Position numbers and translations under genes: made by a program. Positions 46,261-56,940 of a stretch of DNA of 64,000 nt are shown here, one piece after another. Below the pieces are notes generated by a model that was not told the DNA's origin, ran no database searches, and saw nothing but the letters and a program-made list of their open reading frames with translations. Every line of letters starts with the position of its first letter. The stretch's first letter is position 1. The stretch is from Acanthosepion lycidas (Eukaryota > Mollusca > Cephalopoda > Sepiida > Sepiidae). Location: contig OZ010586.1 in assembly GCA_963932145.1 (NCBI GenBank), positions 70,662,899 to 70,726,898 on the forward strand, written 5' to 3'.

Positions 46261-46860
46261 TAATTGATAGATTAAAAGTTGAGCAAAGTATACATGAGCA
46301 ATGAGTTCCATATGTCAATTCTATATAAGAAACATTTACAAATAATTTCAGTACTGAATTCATTTAAAACCTAAAAAATATCAAAATAAAAGAGATACCA
46401 TAGATCAATGTGGCAAAGAAGCTTCTCTCAACACGTGCTACATTTCAACTTTCTTGTTACATGACTATATTCAACTAATGTCCATGATTTTCCTATGTAA
46501 CTACTTTGAGACAATGCTCATATTACAGTTCTGAGCATTTTTTTTTAAAGAGAAGTTCCAGTAGAAATCAATAATTATTTACTTTTTTGTGACTGATTTT
46601 TGAAAATCTTAGTTTATAAAAAAAACAAAAACATTTAAAACATTGAACAGGATTTTAAAAAAAAGATTAATAAAAAGTCATCCATTAGTATAAGATAGCA
46701 TAAAAGCAATCTAATCAATCCAAACTATACATAAAGTCAGATTTTATTAATAAAGTCAATGTTTCACAATAAATTTGGTTAATTGCGATGTTGGTAAAAT
46801 TTTCATTTTAGTGCAAAATATGATGTGAAAGTCAGTTTATAAAGACTACTATTTTTGTTT
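46261..46860. other. AT-rich DNA, nothing recognised
   Basis: No recognised feature. Confidence 0.4.
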
Positions 46861-46864
46861 TTAA

Positions 46865-47225
46865 TCATTTCATCCCAAGCAAGGCAGTACCACTGCTAGT
46901 GTTAGAGACTATGAGGAAAAATACTATTAAAGTGAGAAAACAATAAAAGAACAAGAATTAAGAAGGCAGAAGATAACAATTGACATTGCATATGTTTGAA
47001 GATCAAAGATGACTGGGAAGCAATAAGCTGGAAGAGAGTTCCATAAACAAGAAGTATGATAGGTAAAATTTAACAGAGAAATTATGGTTACAACTTGCCA
47101 TTTCAACTCTAAAATGATGAGACCATGCCACCAATCTAATAATGCCTATAAATTCATTAAGTCTAGGTACCATAGAGGAAAGTTCATCAGGATGATTACC
47201 ATGAAAATATGGAAAAAGAATAAGG
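46865..47225 (-). mobile_element. LINE tail, family B
   Basis: It begins with the CATCCCAAGCAAGGCAGTAC block (46,870), the 3' limit shared by family B copies. Minus-strand words: FPYFHGNHPDELSSMVPRL (about 47,210-47,155) and the next-frame LVAWSHHFRVEM (about 47,130-47,095). It is truncated on its 5' side at 47,225, where a plus-strand family A fragment begins. Confidence 0.75.
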
Positions 47226-47234
47226 AAGCTTTGA

Positions 47235-47435
47235 GAATTTGACATTCACAGGATATACTAAGAAGGCAAAAGTGAGAGGAAAGCAGCAAGTAACCTACCA
47301 AATGAGCTTGTATAAATTGATGGCAGAATAAGGACTGCAAAGAATGATAAAAAGACTTGCTAAGAGATTTGGAGAGAGCCATATTAGCTCACATCCTGAA
47401 TGGACATGACACATACAAGATTGTAAAACTTGTGA
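47235..47435 (+). mobile_element. RTE-like LINE, family A, extreme C-terminus
   Basis: Plus-strand text matches the family A end: a THRIY-like start, CAGCAAGTAACCTACCAAAT (RQ-VTYLTSL), TTGATGGCAGAAT (LMAE), and AGAGAGCCATATTAGCTCAC (the WRAMISH region) near 47,373. About 200 bp, in opposite orientation to the adjoining family B tail. Confidence 0.7.
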
Positions 47436-47714
47436 GAAAGGAATTGATTTTTTTTATTTAATAATGTTCAAATAAAGACAACTGCTGAAAGTTCAAACAA
47501 TTGATCTGTCAAGTCTTTCACACACATAACAAATATACTCAGTATGTTAATGTCAAATCTGCAATTTAATGTAATGAATTCATAAAAATAGTCAATATGG
47601 GGAAAAAAAAAGGAAGTAAAATCAACTAATTCATCATAGCATGAAGTAATTGTTCACAATAAATCAAATATGTATGTTAACAATTTCAGTATTGAAAAAC
47701 AGCTATAACATTTT

Positions 47715-48104
47715 TATTAATCATTTCCCACTGAGTAACGCAATATACTCATTAAGATACAAGGAGTTACTGCATGGGAAACAGTCCAAGAAGAAAACAT
47801 TAGAGAAGACAATAAAAGAACAGAATTCAAAGAGACAGATGATGATTGATGTTGCATTTCTATTTTTGAAAATCAAATTTGACTGGAAAACAAGAAGCCA
47901 GAAAAGAGATTCACAAGTGAGAAGTGCAAGAAAAGTAATTGTTAGCATAGAACTTATGGTTGCATCTAGCAATTTCAACAGTAAAATGATGAGACCTAGC
48001 TGCCAATCTAGTACTGCACTTAAATGCGTAAACCCTAGGTACCAAAGAGGAAAACTCAATAGAATAATTGCCATGAAAATATTTATAGAAAAGGCATAGA
48101 ACAT
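47715..48104 (-). mobile_element. LINE tail, family B, proximal arm of an inverted duplication
   Basis: The standard family B 3' segment: it starts at 47,720 (CATTTCCCACTGAGTAACGC, a variant of the AAGCAAGG block) and runs to GCCATGAAAATATTTATAG at 48,071-48,090. Minus-strand words include KCMRSRYQRGK-type residues in one frame and TFLALLTCESLFW in another. Its 5' end meets an inverted copy of its own upper part. Confidence 0.8.
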
Positions 48105-48275
48105 TTTCATAGTAATTGTTCTAACAAGCTTTCCTCTTTGGTATCTAGACCTCATGCATTTAAGTGCAGTACTACATTGGCAGCTGGGTCTCATTATTTT
48201 ACAGTTAAAATTGCTAGATGTAATCATAAGTACCATTAACAGTTTCTTCTCTCACTTCTATTATGAATATAATGT
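48105..48275 (+). mobile_element. LINE segment, family B, inverted arm
   Basis: On the plus strand this repeats, in reverse complement, about 165 bp of 47,930-48,095: TTGTTCTAACAAGCTTTCCT, TTTAAGTGCAGTACTACATTG and TTACAGTTAAAATTGCTAGA correspond to TAGAATAATTGCC, CTAGTACTGCACTTAAATGC and CTAGCAATTTCAACAGTAAA. The copies differ at scattered positions. The centre of symmetry lies near 48,100. Confidence 0.8.
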
Positions 48276-49095
48276 TTCAATAATATAAGTGTGGTATCTT
48301 GTGCATGAGACTAAATTCATCTGATACGAATGAACCTATCAGTTAAGGGTTTAAATCGGAGTCACTTGCTATTAGTATAATATGTGTCTTACTCCAGGTT
48401 ATGCAGAATATACTCTGCATTTAATGTGAGATCAGAGCAGCCAACCTAGAGTGGTCTCTTCAGCCACTAAGTGGAAGCATGTAATGGGCCCAGCTGCACC
48501 TGTGTTGCAAACATGTGAAAGGATTGTATTACAGGAAATATCTGAACATCCACCCTAGAGAGGAGTGGAGCAGAATCTCTCATACATTGTAGAATAGAAT
48601 GTAAGGTTCAGGTTTTGGATGAGGATCACTCGCATACACTGGCTGACAGAAACTGACAATGTATCATTGTGAAATAAAATGAAATGTTAAATATGAGAGA
48701 TTGTCATGTGTCATCATTAGTCATGATAACAATATCATTACACTAGAATTACTATTAATATATTTAAGAAAACTAAGAACCTCAAATGTCACACAAAAAA
48801 AATTACTGCTGTGGATTTGCTCTGAATATCAAAGATCACACACACATCAATCAAATATTTTTTAATGAATAATAATTTTTTATGCATTTGATTTTACAGA
48901 TATTATAATAAATTGTTATGCTTTATAGAAATAAATATAAATGACATTTCTAAAAACTATTGTTTTCTACCAAAGTGAAAAGAATTAAAAATACACTAAT
49001 TATATAATAGTATTCTTTATCCACTCTAGTCAATATTAACTATTTTCATAGAATACTGACACACATTTATTATATACACAACTTGTACCACCCTA
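48276..49095. other. Unassigned DNA, possible repeat at 48.34-48.66 kb
   Basis: 48,340-48,660 is less AT-rich than its surroundings (AAATCGGAGTCACTTGCTAT, AGCAGCCAACCTAGAGTGGT) and looks like an old interspersed repeat. I could not place it. The rest shows nothing. Confidence 0.35.
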
Positions 49096-49099
49096 GTAA

Positions 49100-49580
49100 G
49101 TATCTGACTCTTCATATTATGCTCTATATTTACAAGACCAAAAATGGAGTATTGCTGCCATATAAGTGTTGAAGCTGCTCAATTCTCACTTGCCTGTATC
49201 ATAGAATTCAAAAGCATCTATGCAGTCTTGTGGCTGATTAATTATTTTCCACCCTACAACCCTTTTCCCACAGATGAAGTGTTGCAAGCCTCTCACTACT
49301 CAACCACTATTTCATTGGTAAATGTTCTAAGCTATAGTCCTTAGTTCTGTCAGTCCTGACCTTCAAAGCTAATGACTGATATGCCATGTACATGAATCAT
49401 TCTCATTCTCTTCATATTCTATTAGTAAGAAAGAAGTTTCATTCAGACAACTTCTACCCAAGAATCGTTTACATTGTGGAACAGAATCCAAAGAGTATGG
49501 TGTCATAATCACTACACTCTTAATCTCTTCAAGTCTAGGGTTAACAGTCATCTCTCCTACATAACCTCATAAACTGCACT
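49100..49580 (+). mobile_element. LINE tail, family C
   Basis: The plus strand encodes RPKMEYCCHISVEAAQFSL (about 49,138-49,190), NYFPPYNPFPTDEVLQASHY (about 49,240-49,300) and, after frameshifts, the LWNRIQR and NLFKSRVNSHLS end (about 49,475-49,555). This covers the C-terminal 150 residues of a family C ORF2. The ERSFIQTTS part is in another frame. Confidence 0.8.
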
Positions 49581-51150
49581 TCTTACCTCCTCTTTTTATT
49601 AGACATGGGTATGACAATAAACTACATCTGGCAACAAGGCCTTTGATTGGTTGATTAGAGGTTTTGAGGAAAGTGGAACCACCTCTTAATTGTTGCTGTT
49701 CCCAGTTCCACCATAACCTGTGGTGGTAGCACCTGTTAGGGTCCCAGCTATGAGCAAATAGAGAACCCCCAAATACTATGAAAGTATAAAAATACATTTT
49801 TACAGTAAAAAAAAAACAAAAAAACAGAAGAATTACTATCAATAAATTTTATAGCAAACTGATCAACAATACAATAAATATTTAGAATACAGCATTAAAT
49901 AACCCATAGATATGCCGCTAAACATAATCAACCAATCACCTCTTTTTACACTCATACAATAACATCATTCAGTAACCCTCTACTTTGAGTACCTCTCAGG
50001 CCTTTTATTGAGTAAATATTAGTTTTAAAAAAAACAGTGATCTCATTTTTTTTTCCTGTGAGAAAAGTTTTGAATCCTAGAAAATTTAATATTAGATCTT
50101 TCTCAAAGAACAAATAAAAGTTTAGTTTATAGGACTAAGACCATAAAAAGACCTATTCAGTCATCAAACTTTACATTCTTTAACCATATTATTAGTGTTT
50201 TAAAAAGAAAAAAATATTTATAATACAGAAACTTTGTAGTTACCAAACAAGATTAATTTGAACAAGGATGTGAAAAATCAATGTGCCAGTAGTATCTTCA
50301 ACATTCTGGGATTAAAATAAAGCAAATTCGAATTACTATATTTCGAATTGACCGAATAAAATTACAAGCTACCACTAAGCATAGTAATCAGTAATATACA
50401 CTATTTATAATTTTTGAAATTCTACAAAAGTCAATATTAACATTTTAAAAAAAAAAATCCTTAGCATTGAAGATCTAACATTTACATCAATAATCATCAA
50501 CAGGCAAAAATGAAAAATCTCATAAAAATATTTATAAATTATTCAGAAGGATCATCTTAAAAGATGGAAAAACAAAAAGAAATCTGATTCAATCAAAAAG
50601 CTACAAAACCTATAGTGGTATTGTAACTATAGCAACAGTATCAAGTGGGTAATAATGTTTAGAAGTGAAAATCGTGTCAAACATATGAAGTGTCCAGTTC
50701 AATATTGCCAGACTGAAAACCTCTTTGAAGATTTAAAGATTTGCCACACGAATAAGTTTGAAGTTGACATTGATCAGAAAAACATTAAAAATACGTAATT
50801 AAAGGAAAAAAATAAATCTTAACTTTGAGAAATAATCTAAGCTAAAAAAAAAATAAAAAAAAAAATAGATGAAACACTTTTGCTTGCAACAACTTTTGAG
50901 GAAGAAAATTACACAGCCTTGGTCATTTACAAATTTCAATACATGAAAATATACCTTAAAGAAAACCAATGATACAATATGAAATTTAGTAAATACTAAA
51001 ATCAAATTCAGGTTATACTTAACTAATATTTATTACTTGCCTGTGTATCAGGAAACATGCGATTCATTACTTCCAATTTCTGACAAATTACAAAAAAATA
51101 AAAGTTTTACTTATTCTCATTGTTAGAAAAAAGTTGAGATATTATTTTTA
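49581..51150. other. AT-rich DNA, nothing recognised
   Basis: No recognised coding relic. 49,600-49,770 is less AT-rich and unassigned. Confidence 0.4.
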
Positions 51151-51151
51151 T

Positions 51152-51450
51152 TTATTCAGCAGAGCTCGCTTGGACATTCATCACACCAACCAAACCATCA
51201 TGGTCTTGCATCAAGGCCGGATGGTTATTAGGGTGGCATTGTGTGTCATAAAATACTTGGTCAATAGAGGTGATTATCCAGAGCAGTAAATCATTCACAA
51301 GTTCTTGTGTATGCTCACCAGCAGTGTCCTGCAAAGCACATTTTGCATTCACATAAGATTGTAGGAATATTAGGGATGGGTCCATAGAGCTGCAATTTAA
51401 TTGGATGTTGTCTACAAGACATTAAATAATCTAGTATAGCTCTCAGCATT
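51152..51450 (-). mobile_element. RTE-like LINE, family D, C-terminal fragment
   Basis: Closely parallels 14,640-14,950: GCATTCACATAAGATTGTAG, TGGGTCCATAGAGCTG and GGATGTTGTCTACAAGA are shared. The minus strand encodes MDPSLIFLQSYVNAKCALQD in one frame and the CWR/ELVNDLLLW-like words in another, ending with the ALMQDHDGLVG and MNVQASSA terminal part at 51,152. The frame break near the middle matches that in the other copy. Confidence 0.75.
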
Positions 51451-51480
51451 GGATTGGTGAGAGCATTACTTAATATGGTG

Positions 51481-51482
<2 letters not shown>

Positions 51483-51527
<45 letters not shown>
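51483..51527. repeat. (TA)n microsatellite
   Basis: An uninterrupted AT dinucleotide run. The A-rich sequence after it (51,555-51,800) includes (AAT)n at 51,718-51,744 and repeated AAATAAATCAAAAAC-like words. Confidence 0.95.
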
Positions 51528-51530
<3 letters not shown>

Positions 51531-52097
51531 GACATTGACGCCAACACCCAGAGTTACGAGTTTAAAAAACTAAATCAAATACAAAAAAATAAATCAAAAA
51601 CTAAAACAAATACAAAAAAATAAGCAGAATAAAAATAGAATAAACAAAAAACCTAAATCAATAAATAAGTTAATAAATTACACAAATTAACAAGTTACAA
51701 ATGCAAGCAAAACACAATATAATAATAATAATAATAATAATAATCAACAACAAATAATAAAGTAATCAATAATAAATAATGTGTAAAAAAAAATAACACT
51801 ATAAAATAGTTACAAATAACTGCATTTCAATCCACAGCTATTTTTACTTAATAGATTCAAAATAATTTGAAGGCTATTATCACCCAGCTAGTAACCATTA
51901 GGATAATACAACAGACCTACCAATAATGTACCATTGACCAGCATATATAAATAGTCAAGACAAAACACAACACACATGGCCTGAAGATTTCATTTAAACA
52001 TGAAACAAACTACCACTGGTGGGTGTCGGCCTCAATGTTCAGTTTTATATTTGCATTTTAACTCATAAATTTAGCAAATCTTAAACTTGTGTGTGTG

Positions 52098-52103
<6 letters not shown>

Positions 52104-52147
<44 letters not shown>
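52104..52147. repeat. (TA)n microsatellite at the left edge of a retroposon
   Basis: A TG/TA-rich run grading into pure TA, ending directly at ACACACTAGCAGG where the CCCGG-hairpin element begins. Confidence 0.95.
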
Positions 52148-52152
<5 letters not shown>

Positions 52153-52820
52153 TAGCAGGAGAGCCCGGCGTTGCCCGGGGATGTAACAGTAAGAGATAGA
52201 TCAAGTATCAATCATCATAAAGACTGAAAAATAAAATTGACAAAGATTATTGTTTAAGGTTGACGGACACGCATGTCTTAATTAGTTTGTTTTTTTTATG
52301 AATTGGTCAAACCCAAACTCAAACAAAAAACATTGTTTTCAATCATTATTAGTCTACCGATTAAATAGAATTTTATTATAAACAATTGCCTTGTAAATGG
52401 AATTTTTAAAGCATTCTAAATGTAAAAATAAAGAAAAAGTGTGCAAGACAATAAGAAACACTACCTGCCAAAAAAAAAAGTGAAGTTTTGTTGAAATCAG
52501 TTGAAAAATGTAGGAAATTCGATCCCATATATAAACGAGCACACACAGACAAACAACCTGGGTTTTATAATAAGTATAACTTGATACGAGTTGTCCCCCT
52601 TTCATTCTTGCAACAGCGATGCCTCTTAATAAAGTTTTCAAATTGATTTTATGCAAAAACAATTGTTTTTCAAATTTTTGGCACTATCAGAACGACTGCA
52701 AGGTAATTTTACATAGTCCTGAGAAGTTTTGTTGAAATCGGTTGAAAAATGTAGGAAATCTGATCCAATATGTAAACAAACAGACACACACACATACAAC
52801 CTGGGTTTTATAATAAGTAT

Positions 52821-52822
<2 letters not shown>
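52148..52822 (+). mobile_element. Retroposon-like element with CCCGG hairpin and repeated 3' tail
   Basis: It starts CACTAGCAGGAGAGCCCGGC, with CCCGG and CCGGG (52,164-52,168 and 52,175-52,179) able to form a short GC-rich hairpin in otherwise AT-rich DNA. It ends in AACCTGGGTTTTATAATAAG. The tail block GAAGTTTTGTTGAAATC, CAACCTGGGTTTTATAATAA occurs twice (52,482-52,578 and 52,723-52,820), so two units, the second 5'-truncated, lie in tandem. Both outer edges are (TA)n tracts, which may be targets or duplicated sites. No coding capacity was seen. The 5' start and the 3' tail type are widespread among short non-autonomous retroposons of animals; I cannot name the family. Confidence 0.6.

Positions 52823-52823
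<1 letters not shown>

Positions 52824-52853
<30 letters not shown>
52824..52853. repeat. (TA)n microsatellite at the right edge of the retroposon
   Basis: Pure TA run directly after TAATAAGTATGAG. A (CA)/(CATA)n stretch follows at 52,984-53,012. Confidence 0.95.
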
Positions 52854-52856
<3 letters not shown>

Positions 52857-53214
52857 TAATACAAATAAAATGTGTCACTTAACTGATTAATGTTACATTC
52901 AGTACCTCAACACCAAAGCTTCATAGATGAACATTTTGTAATAGTTTGGTCAACTGATTGGAAGGTTTCAGCAAGGGACTTTTCACACACACATACATAC
53001 ATACATACATATGTATAAATGAAGACAAAAAGAAAATTCATATCTTTTCACAGATTTATAGAGAGAGAGGATTGGAACAAAAGTTTGTCGCATTTTTCAA
53101 TAGGTGTCATTTGACACATTAATTTATAACATATATACATATTCTGAAAGGTGACATTTCAATATGTATTCCTATATGATTCAGGTGTGGATTGCAAATT
53201 AAAATTTTTTCACA

Positions 53215-53430
53215 TTAAAAGTGTAAATGAAATTCAATTCGCATTCAATTGATCCCCTCTAGACTGATTTAAGGAAGAAATCAATGAAAATAGTTTGGAA
53301 TTAGCCAATCAGAAGGGTGTCTTCTTCCATCAGAACAATTCTAGATCTCATGTCTCTTTGCAGGCCTGGCAGAAATTAGTGCAGCTTAGTTGCTGTGTCT
53401 TACTACAGCTGATATACATTTTCTTTATAA
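53215..53430 (+). pseudogene. mariner transposase C-terminal relic
   Basis: Plus-strand frame: LKEEINENSLELANQKG, then VFFHQNNSRSHVSLQAWQKL (about 53,310-53,370). The HQNNSRSH motif corresponds to HQDNARPH of mariner transposases, so the second catalytic Asp reads Asn. Only about 70 residues remain, and the PYSPDLAPxDY segment is not recognised. It is not the same lineage as the relics at 6.3 or 59.7 kb, judging from the motif wording. Confidence 0.65.
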
Positions 53431-54175
53431 TATACATTTCTACATTTTCTTTGTCCTTGAGAATTGACAACAAAAATAATAAACACTGTTTATTGGAATA
53501 GTCATATTTTATAAAATTTGAAATAATAAGGATTTCCTTACAGTTGGTTCCCACATTTTAATAATTTAGTAAATGTTTATAAATTTATGAATATAAAATT
53601 GTTTTCATATTTATTTCTTTAAAAATTAGTAAATGATAAATATTGCATTGCATTAGTTGTAATAAAATTGTATTACTTTTTAGAATGTTGTTATTATAAA
53701 TTATTCTTGTAAATAAACAATCTAATAAATAAATAATATTTCATATTTATGTTGTAAATTTCCAAGAACAAAAAATGTATAAATTCGCTTTCATCATATG
53801 TTTAGGTTTTATTACAATTCTAATCATTGTTTTTAAAAGAATAAGCATTGCTGAGGAGTGAAGGTAGTTAAAATAATAGTGGTGTCAAGGAAAAACCATA
53901 CTTTTGGAACTTTTTTTTTGCAGGCATAAAGGTTAAATATTTTATGCTGTATTACACTCAAATGTTAATTTCTGGGCAAATTTCAAATTAAAATTATAGG
54001 TTTTCTGATAATTAAAAAAAATTATGAATGCCATTTCTAGTAAGTTAAGACTAATATTTAAATAAGCTTAATTTTTTAAAACTAAGTTGTGATGAGATTT
54101 AAAGGTAGTATTAACATCTATGCAGAATGGGAAGAGGAAAAGTAAATTTTTATCTGAATTTCTGGAATAAGGAGT
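53431..54175. other. AT-rich DNA, nothing recognised
   Basis: No recognised feature. Confidence 0.4.
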
Positions 54176-54178
54176 TAC

Positions 54179-54266
54179 TATTTACATTCAGACTGGTGTT
54201 TTCATTTTTGTCATCATCATGGAGGGCACAATAACAAAAATGTGCATATTGGTCTGAATGTAAATA
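54179..54266. mobile_element. Small foldback element
   Basis: TATTTACATTCAGAC (54,179-54,193) is exactly reverse complementary to GTCTGAATGTAAATA (54,252-54,266). The arms continue imperfectly with CATTTTTGTCAT against ATAACAAAAATG. The element is 88 bp with a short loop. The outer arm resembles TTTACATTATTCAGACTG at the left edge of the 27.67-kb foldback, so the two may be related. Confidence 0.6.
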
Positions 54267-54339
54267 ATATAAATATGGCAAATCAAATATGAAAGAATAG
54301 CTGCCATTTTTAGTTTTCTTTGAAGAGAGCGATTATTGT

Positions 54340-54610
54340 TCCAAGTCCTTTTGAGATATGAACAATTATGATTCTATGTAACTTGCTGTCTTTTATTACT
54401 CTGATTCTTGCTCTTTTTACAACCCTCTTTATTTTTGTATAGTGTTTGCACTATCATCAATTCACCTACTTGTTAAGTAGGTTACTTGCTATTTTTTTTC
54501 TTATCCTCAATGTGCCCTGTGAATGTTAAATTCTCCAAGCCGTCATTGTTTCCCTAAAATTTCAGCTGTCAAAAACTGTGGTAGAAAATATTATTCAGGT
54601 TTTTCTTCTT
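54340..54610 (-). mobile_element. RTE-like LINE, family A, degenerate fragment
   Basis: Weak but collinear matches to family A tails: CTTGCTGTCTTTTATTACTC, TCAATGTGCCCTGTGAATGT and TTAAATTCTCCAAGCCGTC. The most decayed family A copy in the window, with no usable frame. Confidence 0.5.
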
Positions 54611-55755
54611 TTGGGGAATATCTGCCTTTGTTGTTGGGGGGTCAAGAATATGCAGACTGTATCCACATGCTTAGGAGTAAATCCTGCAAAAAGAAAAAAA
54701 AAGAAAGAAAAAAGTGACCTATTTAGTGTACCTATGTTTACCTTTTTGATACTTGTGCATACTAAACTTATGTCTAGCATTCTACCATATGACAGAATTC
54801 AGCATTAACTAACCTGGAAAAGGTTGATACACCATAAAAAAATGAAACACATCTGGGGAATATATTCTTATCGGTATGCTCATGAATAATGCAAAGAGGC
54901 AGAAACATTTAATTTGATGTGAAAAAATCTCGGTCAGTAAAACTAGTAATAGTGTAGCAAGTTAAAAATAAATAAAAATTGATGGTATAAGGAATTGAAA
55001 TCTTATTCACAGATGAAGACTTAGGAAAAATGGTAAACTTCATTTTGTTTGATTAGATTTTTCAAATAAACATTAATTAAGGATAGCTAAATTATTAATC
55101 ACAAATGATTATAGACCGATACTTTTTCAGTTACTAATATATTGAATAGTATATGAATTTGTAATTTATACTCTCAAGAAGAAAATTTTAAAAATATACA
55201 TTTTTATGCAAAGAAATGTCTAAATAGAAAGATAATTTTAATCAAAAGTGACCAACTTCTGCTAGTGCTAATGAAAGACTCATATTGTTTGCAAAAAAAG
55301 AAAAGATTTTAAATGATAGACAGATCTGTGAATTCTCAAACAAATTTATTTGCATTCACTTAATTTAATAAAATTTCAGGGATATTAAATGCTGGCATAA
55401 ATAATCAATAACTGCAGTAGCAATATATACACATCTTTCCAGAATGAAAGAATTAAACCGATATTTATAGCAATAAAGTATCTTGCTTGATTGTGGTGAA
55501 AAAATAATTTAAACATTTTCTGCACTTTTATCATTTACTGGAAATACAAGAAAAGCAACAAATCATAATTGAAACAGATTGATTAATCTGCATTAAAAAG
55601 AATTTAGTGTGTGTCTCTATCAATATACTGCAAATTTACAACTTTACCTAAAGTTTTAAAATTGCAAACTGATGGCTAAGAAGTAGGAATTAACATTTCT
55701 CAGGTGAGTTTTATTATCATAATTCTCTTAGGGAGAGAGTTATTTAGAACTTTAT
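54611..55755. other. AT-rich DNA, nothing recognised
   Basis: No recognised feature; an A/G-rich tract lies at about 54,690-54,715. Confidence 0.4.
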
Positions 55756-55759
55756 TAGA

Positions 55760-56295
55760 CATGTTCCTAAATTCCTAAATGGCTGTTGTATAACTATAGG
55801 AGGAGGGCACCTTGGCGTGGTGTAATGGTTAGCAAGCTTGTCTCGCTAGATCAGTTACAACTGAAAAGTGGGTTCAATCCTCACGAGATGCCCCATACTT
55901 TCGGCCTTGTGCCACATCTAAGCTTGGAAAATAACTATAGGAGGATAGTGATAATTCCATGGACAGCGAGAGTTAAGCAACAAGAAGTCTTAACAAAAAC
56001 AACAGCAGGAAGAAAACTTATACTCAAAATCAGGAAAAAACAATTGAAATTATTTGAGCACATAATGAAGAAGCAGGGTTTGGAAAACTTAACGTTCACC
56101 AGGAATAATGAGGACAAGAAAGATAAGGGAGGGCAGCAAGCCACTTACTTGATGAGTTTGTGTTAATGGATTGGAGGAGGTGGCACTTAGCAAAGAGAGA
56201 AAAACTGCTAAGATCTTCAAGAGAGAGGAAATTATAGAGAGCCATAATTTCCTATGTCCTGAAAGAATGCAGGACCTAGAAGAAGAAGAATCAAA
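55760..56295 (+). mobile_element. RTE-like LINE, family A, C-terminus, split by a SINE
   Basis: Downstream of the insertion the frame reads YRRIVIIPWTARVKQQEVLT, KTTAGRKLILKIRKKQLKLF, EHIMKKQGLENLTFTRN and QQATYLMSLC (to about 56,160), then a decayed WRAIIANV region near 56,240 and end. It corresponds to the EMWFYRRM, RTLxLxIRKRxLKFLxHI segment of other copies. The open frame starting 55,786 is a fusion of SINE and LINE sequence, not a gene. This is the longest uninterrupted family A frame here (about 75 codons). Confidence 0.85.
55790..55945 (+). repeat. tRNA-derived SINE (S2) with a 15-bp target duplication
   Basis: The insert 55,805-55,930 (126 bp) begins GGGCACCTTGGCGTGGTGTA. A box GGTGTAATGGTTAGCA and B box GGGTTCAATCCTC are both close to consensus, so the Pol III promoter looks intact. 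ATAACTATAGGAGGA flanks it exactly on both sides (55,790-55,804 and 55,931-55,945). The element ends CTAAGCTTGGAAA. It interrupts the LINE frame at the YNYRR position. The perfect duplication and intact boxes suggest a young insertion. Confidence 0.95.
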
Positions 56296-56639
56296 GATGA
56301 AAGGATAAAATATGAGATTCTAACATGGATTAACTACATGAATCAAAGATTTAAGAGAGGATTCTACATCTGTTGCAGGTCTGATGATGTTCATTTTGAC
56401 CCTACATGGGACAGGAAAGGTCCTCTACAGAGGCTACAAGTGGAGCAACCAGTATTCTGATTTTATAGTGTTGCCTGTTTTCTGCAGAGTGTAAAATTAA
56501 AAAGCCTCCAGAACTGGGCAATGATTTTTTATGGAAGAGTGCTGTGTGTACATTATTTTCCTAACTAATTAAAGTTTACTTGCAAAAACTAGCAAGTGGG
56601 ACAATGATAATATGGTCCCTAAGTGTCAGTTTTTTATTT

Positions 56640-56940
56640 GGGTTTTTTTAAGGTGGAGTAATGGATAGTGGCTCAGATTGAGGAATTGGAGAGCCAAGTT
56701 TGAATTCCAGTTGAATCCATTACATTCACTTATGTGCTAATACCCTTGGGAAAGATTATGAATTCTCTTCTTCTCCCCCCAGCTGGAAAAACTGGGTTCT
56801 GTAGCCTTGGATGGCAACTGGTCTACTGCAGAAAGAAATGGCAACCTACTGTGGGAAAAAAATCTGCCTCATCAGTCATGTATCAAAAAATGCAGATTGC
56901 CTAAGCATGTATCATGTATGGCACATAACTGACTGACTTC
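56640..56940 (+). repeat. tRNA-derived SINE, family S1
   Basis: Head GGTGGAGTAATGGATAGTGG, B box AGTTTGAATTCCA, body TTACATTCACTTATGTGCTA, TACCCTTGGGAAAGATTATG, then CAGCTGGAAAAACTGGGTTC, GAAAGAAATGGCAACCTACT, AATCTGCCTCATCAGTCATG. The longest S1 copy and a good reference for the body. The first 70 bp match the copy starting at 63,930, including GAGGAATTGGAGAGCCAAGT. Confidence 0.8.

Noticed and set aside
47721-48236. 171-codon minus-strand open frame as a gene
   Set aside because: It runs across the centre of an inverted LINE duplication and reads mostly out-of-frame LINE sequence.
55786-56166. 126-codon open frame as a protein-coding gene
   Set aside because: The frame starts in a tRNA-derived SINE and ends in a LINE C-terminus; the 15-bp target duplication shows it is a nested-insertion artefact.
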